From contig NZ_JACHCQ010000005.1 in the NCBI RefSeq assembly GCF_014205835.1, positions 150,818 to 209,258 of the forward strand: DNA of 58,441 nucleotides, in the 5' to 3' direction. Origin of the DNA: Pedobacter sp. AK013 (GTDB lineage Bacteria > Bacteroidota > Bacteroidia > Sphingobacteriales > Sphingobacteriaceae). Of this stretch, positions 13,713 to 21,105 are shown piece after piece. The notes below the pieces were generated by a model. The model was not told the origin of the DNA. It worked only from the letters and a program-made list of their open reading frames with translations, and ran no database searches. The position numbers and the translations under genes are program-made. Positions within the stretch are counted from its first letter, which is position 1. Each line of letters begins with the position of its first letter.

Positions 13713-14279
13713 GTGAATAACAGTTTAAAGAGTTCAGTTCCAACAGATAGAGAGGTTATTTTAGGTATTCTAAATAACTCAGAAGATACACTTAACAAGT
13801 TATACAAAGCTTATTATGCAATGGTTTTGCAGTTTATCCTAAATAATAACGGTGATGAGGATGATGCAAAAGATGTTTACCAGGAAGGCATAATAATTTT
13901 ATATAACAAAATTAAAGCTGGTAATTTTGAGCTCAGCAGCAAACTGAAAACCTATATTTATTCGGTTTGCAGGCGTATTTGGCTAAAGAAACTTAGCCTA
14001 AACAGTAAGAAAGCCGGTAATATTACCGATTATGAAGATGTATTTGCTGTTGAGGAAGATGTAGAGCACCACGAAGAGAAAGATGCTGCTTTTGTAAAAA
14101 TGCAATCGGCACTCGATCACCTGGGTGAACCTTGTAAAACCATTATTCAGGATTTTTATATCCACAATTTATCCATGCAGGATATTTGCGAAAAGTTCGG
14201 TTATACCAATACCGATAATGCAAAAACGCAGAAATATAAGTGCCTGCAAAGGCTAAAGAAAATATTTTTTCAACCATAA
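13713..14279 (+). CDS. ECF-type RNA polymerase sigma factor
   Basis: 188 residues from a GTG start; no better ATG exists before the conserved region. Sigma region 2 is at about 25-95 (LYKAYYAMVLQF, DDAKDVYQEGIIILY, then LKTYIYSVCRRIWLKKL) and region 4 at about 130-185 (LGEPCKTIIQDFYIHNLSMQDICEKFGY, ending in a basic helix). The acidic linker between them is long (YEDVFAVEEDVEHHEEKD). It is followed 6 bp later by an anti-sigma/protease fusion gene. Two copies of the GGGTTAC/GTATTAA element precede it, and four more precede the divergent lipoprotein genes, so it probably recognises this element and drives its own expression (inference). Confidence 0.88.
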   Translation: MNNSLKSSVPTDREVILGILNNSEDTLNKLYKAYYAMVLQFILNNNGDEDDAKDVYQEGIIILYNKIKAGNFELSSKLKTYIYSVCRRIWLKKLSLNSKKAGNITDYEDVFAVEEDVEHHEEKDAAFVKMQSALDHLGEPCKTIIQDFYIHNLSMQDICEKFGYTNTDNAKTQKYKCLQRLKKIFFQP

Positions 14280-14285
14280 TTTGAA

Positions 14286-15383
14286 ATGAGAAACGATTTG
14301 GAATTAGATGCAATTATTGAAGATTATCTTTTAGGTAAACTTAATGCACAGGAAACTGAAGCTTTTGAGCAGCTACGCCTTAATGATGCCACTGTAGATC
14401 ACAGAGTAGTTTCGCATAAGTTCTTTTTAGCATCTATGGACGCATTTGCTGAACAGTTGCGCTTAAAAGAACAGTTAAATCATATTCATTCAGAAATTGA
14501 TGTAGAAGGTTTGGCTGATACATTTAAACCTCATCCTTCAAAAATTATTCAGCTCTGGAGAAAAAACAAATCGGTTGTTGCGGTTGCAGCTTCTTTTATT
14601 GTTCTGTCGCTGGTATCTATTTACTCTATTCAACATAATAATAAACAGGAAGCCATTTATGAGAAAATGAGTAGAGAGATCTCGCGTGTAAAACAATCTC
14701 AAAATAATCTTGTTCTTGATGTTAAAGCAAGTACACTGCATAACTCACCTAAAAAACCTAATTCTGGTAATTTCGGGGGGACTGGTTTTGCTGTTTCTAC
14801 AAATGGATATATATTAACCAATCTTCATGTTGTAAACGGTGCCGATTCTCTGTATGTGCAAAATAGTAGAGGAGAATCTTTCAAAGTAAAATCAGTGTAT
14901 ACTGATCCGCAAAACGATATTGCGATTCTTAAAATAAATGATAAACATTTTAGCGGCTTATCTACAATTCCTTATACAATTAAAAAGAGCATAAGTAATA
15001 TAGGCGAAAACGTATACACTTTGGGTTATCCTAAAGACGATATTGTGCTAGGAGAAGGTTCTGTAAGCTCAAGGAGTGGCTTTATTGGTGATACTACCCA
15101 ATATCAGGTTTCGATTTTGGTTAATCCGGGAAATAGTGGGGGACCGCTTTTAGATAACAACGGAAATCTGGTAGGTATTATCAGTGGTAAACAAGATCAA
15201 ACAGAGGGGGCGGCTTTTGCGATTAAATCAAAATATATTTTAGAGGCTATGAGAGCAATTCCGCAAGATTCGCTAGGTGCAAACAGATTAAGTGCTAATA
15301 AGAAAAGTTTATTGTCGGGTTTGAAACGTACTAAACAGATTGAGAGACTTGAGGATTATGTTTTCATGATCAAGGTATACTAA
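14286..15383 (+). CDS. Membrane anti-sigma-like protein fused to periplasmic trypsin/DegP-type protease
   Basis: 365 residues. Residues 1-90 are a cytoplasmic helical segment beginning ELDAIIEDYLLGKLNAQE, the pattern of Bacteroidetes anti-sigma domains, with no zinc-finger HxxxCxxC. One transmembrane helix (about 95-115) follows, then a coiled linker and a chymotrypsin-fold protease with an intact triad: H181 (LTNLHVV), D211 (DPQNDIAILKI) and S284 (NPGNSGGPL). There is no PDZ domain. The gene lies 6 bp after the sigma gene. Predicted topology puts the anti-sigma part inside and the protease in the periplasm, so one protein could both hold the sigma factor and sense or cut envelope targets. 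The protease is certain from motifs; the anti-sigma role is inferred from context and the N-terminal pattern. Confidence 0.8.
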   Translation: MRNDLELDAIIEDYLLGKLNAQETEAFEQLRLNDATVDHRVVSHKFFLASMDAFAEQLRLKEQLNHIHSEIDVEGLADTFKPHPSKIIQLWRKNKSVVAVAASFIVLSLVSIYSIQHNNKQEAIYEKMSREISRVKQSQNNLVLDVKASTLHNSPKKPNSGNFGGTGFAVSTNGYILTNLHVVNGADSLYVQNSRGESFKVKSVYTDPQNDIAILKINDKHFSGLSTIPYTIKKSISNIGENVYTLGYPKDDIVLGEGSVSSRSGFIGDTTQYQVSILVNPGNSGGPLLDNNGNLVGIISGKQDQTEGAAFAIKSKYILEAMRAIPQDSLGANRLSANKKSLLSGLKRTKQIERLEDYVFMIKVY

Positions 15384-15414
15384 GCCGAATACCCCCAAAC
15401 AAATTAATATGCTT

Positions 15415-15447
15415 AAACCCTGAAGATTGTTTCTTCAGGGTTTTTTT
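15415..15447 (+). terminator. Terminator of sigma/anti-sigma operon
   Basis: Stem AAACCCTGAAGA / TCTTCAGGGTTT with a 5-base loop and a run of seven or more T. Confidence 0.85.
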
Positions 15448-15511
15448 ATTGGAATTGTAATTTTGAGGTCTTAAAATAATATTAAATCTATGTATTTAGT
15501 ATACTATTGTT

Positions 15512-15519
15512 TAGATTTG
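15512..15519 (+). promoter_or_regulatory. TAGATTTG -7 element before the peroxiredoxin gene
   Basis: An exact TAnnTTTG match 28 bp upstream of the ATG at 15548, giving a leader of about 24 bases. No clear TTG is seen at the expected distance. Confidence 0.4.
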
Positions 15520-15547
15520 TTTTAGTCAAATTTAAATTAATAATATT

Positions 15548-16183
15548 ATGAGTATAAGATTAGGCGATACCGCACCGAATTTTAAGGCCAACACATCTAT
15601 TGGCGAAATAGATTTTTATGATTATTTAGGCGATAGCTGGGGCGTGTTATTTTCTCACCCTGCTGATTATACGCCTGTTTGTACAACAGAATTGGGTAGA
15701 ACTGCAGCTTTAAAAGGTGAATTCGAAAAGAGAAACGTTAAAGTTCTTGCGCTAAGTGTTGATTCTGCCGAGTCGCACAAAGGATGGATTAACGATATCA
15801 ACGAAACTCAAAATACTTCTGTAGAATTTCCAATCATAGCAGATCCAGATAAAACAGTGGCAAATCTTTATGATATGATCCATCCAAATGCTTCAGAAAC
15901 TTTAACAGTTCGCTCATTGTTCGTAATCAGTCCCGATAAGAAAGTGAAATTAACCATTACTTATCCGGCATCAACCGGAAGAAATTTTAATGAAGTATTA
16001 CGCGTAATCGATTCTTTACAACTTACGGCAAATTATAGCGTAGCTACACCAGCCGACTGGAAAGATGGGGAAGATGTAATTGTGGTAAACAGCATTAAAA
16101 CTGAAGATATTCCGGCTAAATTTCCGAAAGGACACCGAGTAATTAAACCATATCTACGTACAACACCTCAGCCAAATAAATAA
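15548..16183 (+). CDS. 1-Cys peroxiredoxin (Prx6 type)
   Basis: 211 residues. Reduces hydrogen peroxide and organic peroxides in the cytoplasm. The peroxidatic C45 sits in ADYTPVCTTE and is the only cysteine of the protein, which defines the 1-Cys class. The long C-terminal arm (YSVATPADWKDGEDVIVV and KPYLRTTPQP) is that of Prx6-like enzymes, used in dimer contacts. It is monocistronic. Position next to the sigma operon could be chance, as a terminator separates them and no GGGTTAC element precedes this gene. Confidence 0.9.
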   Translation: MSIRLGDTAPNFKANTSIGEIDFYDYLGDSWGVLFSHPADYTPVCTTELGRTAALKGEFEKRNVKVLALSVDSAESHKGWINDINETQNTSVEFPIIADPDKTVANLYDMIHPNASETLTVRSLFVISPDKKVKLTITYPASTGRNFNEVLRVIDSLQLTANYSVATPADWKDGEDVIVVNSIKTEDIPAKFPKGHRVIKPYLRTTPQPNK

Positions 16184-16233
16184 TTCGTTTTTTTATGATA
16201 ACGCAACATTCTTGTTGAATGGACAGAAATGAC

Positions 16234-16263
16234 TTGCATTATATCCGTAAATTATTATATTTG
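16234..16263 (+). promoter_or_regulatory. Promoter of cold-shock gene
   Basis: TTG (16234-16236), 19 bp, TATATTTG (16256-16263), an excellent match to the Bacteroidetes consensus. It predicts a start near 16267 and an untranslated leader of about 124 bases. Confidence 0.6.
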
Positions 16264-16390
16264 GTAGTTTTGTTTCAGAATTAACGCTTAAACTGGTTGT
16301 TTTATTCAAATTAATAGTCAATTAGTTAAATTAAATGATGATCAAGACTTAAAAGGTTTATTTATTTCATATAATTTTTTATTTTTTTTT

Positions 16391-16588
16391 ATGGCAACCG
16401 GAAAAGTTAAGTGGTTTAATACTCAAAAAGGCTTTGGATTTATTGTACAAGAAGACAATAAAGACTTATTTGTACATTTTAAGGATGTTTTAGGTGGGAT
16501 CGAAAGCTTGAAAGAAAACGACACAGTAGAATTTGAAGTAGCTGAAGGCCGAAAAGGTTTACAAGCAGTAAACGTTAAGAAAGTTTAA
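16391..16588 (+). CDS. Cold-shock domain protein (CspA family)
   Basis: 65 residues, a single cold-shock domain. Both RNA-binding motifs are present: KGFGFI (RNP1) and LFVHF (RNP2), and the start GKVKWFN is canonical. These proteins bind single-stranded RNA and act as RNA chaperones. The leader of roughly 124 AT-rich bases is long compared with neighbouring genes and ends in a T-tract just before the ATG, as expected for temperature- or stability-controlled csp mRNAs (inference). A terminator follows. Confidence 0.93.
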   Translation: MATGKVKWFNTQKGFGFIVQEDNKDLFVHFKDVLGGIESLKENDTVEFEVAEGRKGLQAVNVKKV

Positions 16589-16622
16589 GCAATAATATAT
16601 TTGATTATTTCTTCGTCCCTAC

Positions 16623-16650
16623 AAAAGCCTTTCAAATGGAGAGGCTTTTT
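16623..16650 (+). terminator. Terminator of cold-shock gene
   Basis: Stem AAAAGCCT / AGGCTTTT with an 11-base loop and T-run. Confidence 0.75.
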
Positions 16651-16765
16651 GTATTAATTAAGTCGTCACTCTAAACCGAGCCTTAGCGCGTTCACCGAAG
16701 GTAATTTGTTTATGGTCTGTTACATAAGATGTTGAAACAAGTTTAGGACGGCGGATTGGCGGCAA

Positions 16766-17953
16766 TTAATAATACTGTATAATAGAAGCCTTTAAAATTA
16801 CATTTTCTCCATTTGCAATCTTTGTAAAAATTAAAAACTGATCCTGATCTGCTTTAATTTTGTATTTTTTAACCAGGTCTTCAGGCTTTGCCGGATAATT
16901 CCTGACAATTACATTTCCTTTTAAATTTGCCGTCTTTTTTAGCTCACCCGTGCTCAGTATGGCCTCAATTTTAAATATACGGCCAGGAAAATCTGTTTTT
17001 ATAAAATCAGCACTAAATAGCTGCGTTTGGGGATGTAATTTTAAGAGACTGTAAGTTGTTCCAATTAAATTAAAAGCCCCTGATTTTAATAAAGCTGCAT
17101 CTGGTTCGTACAAGTAATTACCTTGACTTAAATTGTTAGTAAATTGTACTGAAGCATTTGAAGATGATCTGTGAAAGGAAAAATCTTTTTCAATCCCTTT
17201 ATTTAAAGTTACAGCTTTAATTTTAGTGTCATCTTGGTAACCTTTATCTATTATCCATAAAAGTTCTTTGCATTCGTTTTTTATACTTAAAATATGGATC
17301 TCGCTAACCTGTTTCAATTCTGATAATCCTGCTGAAATATCGAGTAAAGGAGCAGTTTTGACAATTATCCTTGACGATTTTTCTAATAAGGCATCCAGAT
17401 TACTTACAATATCGGGGGTGCAATCTTTCAACATAAAAACTTTGCCTTTTTCTGCTCTTCGTGCCGGATCTACATAAATGGTATCGAATGTGCTATCACT
17501 ATTTTGGATATAAGCAATGCCATCTTCAGCTTTAAATTCGATATTGGTTGCATGTAAAACCTGTGCATTATGTTGGGCTATTGCGGATAGTTCGGAATGG
17601 ATTTCGCAATGTGTAACTGCTTTTATTTTTTGCGAAAAGTAATAACTGTCTATTCCGAAGCCTCCGGTAATATCAATCAATGTATCACCTTTAGCCAGTT
17701 TGGATTTATATTCTGCAGTAATTTCAGAAGAAGTTTGTTCAATAGATAATACTGGGGGGTAATAAATATCTTCAGTATTAAACCAGGTGGGCAATTTCTT
17801 TTCCGATTTCTTTTTGGAGATAATTTGCGTGGCCAGCTCGGCAGGAGTAATGCCTTCGAACGGACTTTTTGCTAAAGCAACCTGATTTACATCGGCATTT
17901 AAGTTGACGCTAATGTAATCCTGTATCGCTTTGGCTAAAAGTTTATTGTTCAT
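16766..17953 (-). CDS. Class I SAM-dependent methyltransferase with THUMP-like C-terminus
   Basis: 395 residues. The centre holds a Rossmann methyltransferase core: motif I DTLIDITGGFGIDSYYF, an acidic end of strand 2 (CEIHSE), and the catalytic-loop-like IYVDPARRAEKGK. The C-terminal third (VRNYPAKPEDLVKKYKIKA onward) resembles the THUMP-like domain that follows this core in Bacteroidetes proteins. It may modify RNA, but the target is unknown. Single gene, convergent to csp and followed upstream by the aspartate kinase operon. Confidence 0.75.
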   Translation of the reverse strand: MNNKLLAKAIQDYISVNLNADVNQVALAKSPFEGITPAELATQIISKKKSEKKLPTWFNTEDIYYPPVLSIEQTSSEITAEYKSKLAKGDTLIDITGGFGIDSYYFSQKIKAVTHCEIHSELSAIAQHNAQVLHATNIEFKAEDGIAYIQNSDSTFDTIYVDPARRAEKGKVFMLKDCTPDIVSNLDALLEKSSRIIVKTAPLLDISAGLSELKQVSEIHILSIKNECKELLWIIDKGYQDDTKIKAVTLNKGIEKDFSFHRSSSNASVQFTNNLSQGNYLYEPDAALLKSGAFNLIGTTYSLLKLHPQTQLFSADFIKTDFPGRIFKIEAILSTGELKKTANLKGNVIVRNYPAKPEDLVKKYKIKADQDQFLIFTKIANGENVILKASIIQYY

Positions 17954-17957
17954 TTTT

Positions 17958-18036
17958 TAGTATCAGGTATATAGTAGGAAGTATATGGTATCGAGTATCA
18001 AGATGGATATTTATGGTCCGACCTCGGACACCTGAC
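17958..18036. repeat. Degenerate GTATC/TAGTA repeat stretch with small palindrome
   Basis: Repeated GTATC, TATAGTA and AGTAT words fill 17960-18000, followed by a palindrome TCCGACCTCGGA. Similar low-complexity words appear in other gaps. It could be decayed intergenic repeat sequence; it carries no gene. Confidence 0.35.
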
Positions 18037-18042
18037 TTCTAA

Positions 18043-19305
18043 CTATTTATTCTTCATCACCATCTGGCAAGTGTGACGGCTCTTTACTTCTAATAAAATA
18101 TCTTTATCAACTGTTACGCGATCAATAGTTTGTTGGTTGTAATAACGGATGGTAACCAGCTCAAGGCCCTTATTATATTTTACGGTAAATTCTTTCGACA
18201 GATCCGTGATCAGTTTTTCAATCTGAACAGGATGATCATCAACACTTACTGAAAAGCTAATAGCAGAGTTGAGCATGGTATTGATTTTGATCTTATGTGT
18301 ATGGAAAAGCTCAAAAATATTGCTCAGATTTTCTTCTATAATAAAAGAATAGTCTTTTGGAAAAATAGAAATCAATGCCTGGTTTATCTTAAAAATAAAA
18401 GAGGGGATAGGCAATGGGTTATTTTCTTTGGTAATTGCTGTTCCTGAACCTTCTGGCTGTATAAATGATCTTACAAAAAGTGGAATACCTTTGTTTTGGA
18501 GTGGTTTTATTGTTTTTGGATGTATTACCGTAGCACCATAATAAGTAAGTTCTATCGCATCGTGATAAGAAAGCTGGGCAATCTTCTCTGTCTCATCAAA
18601 CCATTTCGGATCTGCATTTAATACCCCTGGAACATCTTTCCAGATTGTTAATGCAGCAGCATCTAGGCAGGAAGCAAATATGGCTGCTGAATAATCAGAA
18701 CCCTCCCGGCCCAAGGTTGTAGTATAGTTTTCGCTTGTACCGCCAATAAATCCTTGTGTTACAATAATATTTTCGCTTAAAAGGGGCAATAAGTCTTTTT
18801 GTATTATCTGATTAGTTTTGGCCCAATCTACTTTTCCTTCTTTGTAAGTATTATCGGTCTGGATGTAGTTACGTGCATCAGCCCAAAGGGTTTTATTACC
18901 TGTTTCATTTAACCACGCTGCTACAATTTTAGTCGAAACTACCTCACCGATAGATACAATCTGATCATAAATATAATCAGGATTGTTATCAGGTTCATCC
19001 TCAATCAACCAATCAATTTCGACAAAGGTATTGGCCACATCATCGTAAACCGGATGGTGTTTTCCCTGAAAGAGTTCGTCTATAATGCTGAAATGGAAAT
19101 GTTTAATTTCTTCAAAAATTTCATGTGCCTCATCATTTTGCGAGAGGAAAGCATGGGTTAGGTCTTCTAATCTGTTGGTGATTTTGCCCATGGCAGAAAT
19201 TACGATCAGTAGATTCCCTTTTTTATAATCGCGGACAATGTTGGCCAGATTTTTAACACCAGCAGCATCTTTTACCGAGGCCCCTCCAAACTTAAAAATA
19301 TCCAT
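18043..19305 (-). CDS. lysC: Aspartate kinase
   Basis: 420 residues, monofunctional length. Catalyses the first step of the Lys/Thr/Met/diaminopimelate branch. The N-terminus MDIFKFGGASVKD is the kinase signature, with TLGREGSDYSAAIFA and WKDVPGVLNADP in the middle and ACT-like regulatory sequence in the last 120 residues. The start at 19305 is preferred to the ATG at 19344 because it begins exactly at the family N-terminus and lies one base after the acetyltransferase stop. Third gene of a tight operon. The name is by family; no homoserine dehydrogenase domain is fused. Confidence 0.9.
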   Translation of the reverse strand: MDIFKFGGASVKDAAGVKNLANIVRDYKKGNLLIVISAMGKITNRLEDLTHAFLSQNDEAHEIFEEIKHFHFSIIDELFQGKHHPVYDDVANTFVEIDWLIEDEPDNNPDYIYDQIVSIGEVVSTKIVAAWLNETGNKTLWADARNYIQTDNTYKEGKVDWAKTNQIIQKDLLPLLSENIIVTQGFIGGTSENYTTTLGREGSDYSAAIFASCLDAAALTIWKDVPGVLNADPKWFDETEKIAQLSYHDAIELTYYGATVIHPKTIKPLQNKGIPLFVRSFIQPEGSGTAITKENNPLPIPSFIFKINQALISIFPKDYSFIIEENLSNIFELFHTHKIKINTMLNSAISFSVSVDDHPVQIEKLITDLSKEFTVKYNKGLELVTIRYYNQQTIDRVTVDKDILLEVKSRHTCQMVMKNK

Positions 19306-19306
19306 A

Positions 19307-19774
19307 TTAAAATGCCTTGATCTGTTCTTTAGAGAAAGCCGCATTCAACCAGCCGCTTTCCAAATGTGCTTTATATTTATTGTAGAAGTTGATTGCTGGT
19401 TCGTTCCAATCTAATACTTGCCAAACCATGCCATTATAGTTGCCGTTTTTGGCCTCTTCTATCACTTTTTCGAATAATACTTTTCCCAGGCCCTTTCCTC
19501 TAAATTCTTCTGTTACGATAAAATCTTCGAGATATAACCTGCATCCTTTCCATGTAGAGTAGCGTGTATAATATAATGCAAAACCTACAATAGTATTATT
19601 TACTTCGGCTACGTAAGCTTTCCATACTGGCATTTTGCCAAAACCAGCGTCAATAAAGTGCGCTAAAGTAACCGTTACTTCTTCAGGAGCCCGTTCATAA
19701 ACAGCCAATTCATTAATTAATTCCAATATTCTTGGACAATCTTCAGCAGTAGCAAATCTGATGTTAAAATCCAT
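19307..19774 (-). CDS. GNAT acetyltransferase, SSAT-like
   Basis: 155 residues. Follows the spermidine/thialysine N-acetyltransferase pattern: ELAVYERAPEEV near the start, FALYYTRYSTWKG, LYLEDFIVTEEFRGKGLG (acetyl-CoA pyrophosphate loop with Q/RxxGxG) and WQVLDWNEPAINFY. The likely substrate is a small amine such as a lysine analogue or polyamine (family knowledge); the specificity is not settled by sequence. It sits between the PLP-binding gene (1 base after its stop) and aspartate kinase (1 base before its start). Confidence 0.82.
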   Translation of the reverse strand: MDFNIRFATAEDCPRILELINELAVYERAPEEVTVTLAHFIDAGFGKMPVWKAYVAEVNNTIVGFALYYTRYSTWKGCRLYLEDFIVTEEFRGKGLGKVLFEKVIEEAKNGNYNGMVWQVLDWNEPAINFYNKYKAHLESGWLNAAFSKEQIKAF

Positions 19775-19775
19775 A

Positions 19776-20477
19776 TTAGTTAGCCGTAATGTTGTTTTTG
19801 AAATGTTTGATTACCCTTTTTCCGAAAATACTGCTACCAATGCGTACCATTGTACTGCCTTCTTCAATTGCAATTTTATAGTCGGCGCTCATTCCAGCCG
19901 ATATTTCTTTAAATGCATCATCTTTACGGAAAAAACTCACTTTAATACCATCAAAAAATACTTTTAGCTCGTTAAACTCTATCGTAATCTGCTTTTCGTT
20001 TTTGGTATTGGTGGCAATTCCCATTAAACCTACAATACGGATATTTTTCAATTCGGCTAACTCTTCAGCCCGTAACAGTTCAACGACTTCGTCAAAACCA
20101 AGCCCGAATTTAGTATCTTCATCAGCAATATAAACCTGTAATAAACAATCAATTACGCGTTTGTTTTTAGCGGCCTGTTTATTGATTTCCTGCAGCAATT
20201 TCAGGCTATCTACCCCATGAATAAGTTTAACAAAAGGGGCTATATACTTTACCTTATTGCTTTGTAAATGGCCAATAAGATGCCATTCGATATCGTTTGG
20301 AAGTTGTGCCTGTTTATCTACCATTTCCTGCACATGGTTTTCCCCAAAAATGCGCTGTCCGGCATTGTAGGCTTCTAAAATTGATTCTACTGGTTGTGTT
20401 TTTGAAACTGCAATTAGTTTAACCCCGTTTGATTCAACTTCGCTTTTATATTGTTTAAGATTATCAGCTATGCTCAT
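19776..20477 (-). CDS. yggS: YggS/PLPBP-family pyridoxal-phosphate homeostasis protein
   Basis: 233 residues. Single-domain PLP-binding TIM barrel: KLIAVSKTQP holds the PLP lysine, FGENHVQEM and IEWHLIGHLQSNKVK are the family signature, and SAGMSADYKIAIEEGSTMVRIGSSIFG the C-terminal phosphate-binding part. It manages free PLP and indirectly amino-acid pools; it has no racemase activity in characterised members. First gene of the operon with the acetyltransferase and aspartate kinase, and divergent from the DUF4296 lipoprotein gene. Confidence 0.9.
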   Translation of the reverse strand: MSIADNLKQYKSEVESNGVKLIAVSKTQPVESILEAYNAGQRIFGENHVQEMVDKQAQLPNDIEWHLIGHLQSNKVKYIAPFVKLIHGVDSLKLLQEINKQAAKNKRVIDCLLQVYIADEDTKFGLGFDEVVELLRAEELAELKNIRIVGLMGIATNTKNEKQITIEFNELKVFFDGIKVSFFRKDDAFKEISAGMSADYKIAIEEGSTMVRIGSSIFGKRVIKHFKNNITAN

Positions 20478-20546
20478 TTATAACTATTTTTGGTAAAATT
20501 AATAACCTTGCCGCAATTTGGGCAAAAAATAATATTTAAATTAAGC

Positions 20547-21104
20547 ATGAAGAGATTAATATGGGTTTTAATAATAGCTTTATTATGGTTTGGCTGTAAG
20601 CCTGGCATACCTGATGGTATTATTAAACCAGATAAAATGGAGAAGATTTTATACGATATGCACATTGTAGACGGATACCTCTCTAGCATTTATGCAGTAG
20701 ATTCGGCAAAGAAAGTGGCCGCGGCTTACTATAAGGGGATTTATAAAAAATTCGGTACAGATTCTGCTGAATATAACAGGAGTTTAATTTGGTATAACAC
20801 CAACCCTGTAGCGCTAGAAGCGATGTATAAAAACATACAAAAAATGCTAAACAAGCAAAAAAAAGGAACGGAGTTAGCCGATTTAATGATTAAGAAAAAG
20901 GCATTTAAGGCCGATTCACTGGTGATAGCAAAGAAATTCAAGGCCGATTCTCTTGCGATCAGAAAAAAAATGAAACCAGATTCTCTATCAAAGGTTAAAG
21001 CTGTGGCGGAAATTGCCAAAAAGAAAAAACAGGCCGATTCACTTATAAATATAAAAAAAGCTGGAGTAGTGAGCGCAGTGCCTACACCAGCTGTAGTACA
21101 ATAA
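20547..21104 (+). CDS. DUF4296 lipoprotein
   Basis: 185 residues. A lipoprotein signal ends at C17 (LWFGC). The domain begins KPDKMEKILYDMHIVDGYL, the DUF4296 pattern of Bacteroidetes. The C-terminal 70 residues are Lys/Ala-rich with the repeated word KADSL. The start at 20547 is preferred to 20490, as only the former gives a signal peptide. TAACCTTG at 20503-20510 is a near -7 element. The mutS2 gene follows after one base, so they are co-transcribed. Function unknown. Confidence 0.8.
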   Translation: MKRLIWVLIIALLWFGCKPGIPDGIIKPDKMEKILYDMHIVDGYLSSIYAVDSAKKVAAAYYKGIYKKFGTDSAEYNRSLIWYNTNPVALEAMYKNIQKMLNKQKKGTELADLMIKKKAFKADSLVIAKKFKADSLAIRKKMKPDSLSKVKAVAEIAKKKKQADSLINIKKAGVVSAVPTPAVVQ

Positions 21105-21105
21105 T

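Noticed and set aside
15548..16183. Peroxiredoxin as part of the sigma regulon
   Set aside because: A strong terminator separates it from the sigma operon and no GGGTTAC/GTATTAA pair precedes it.
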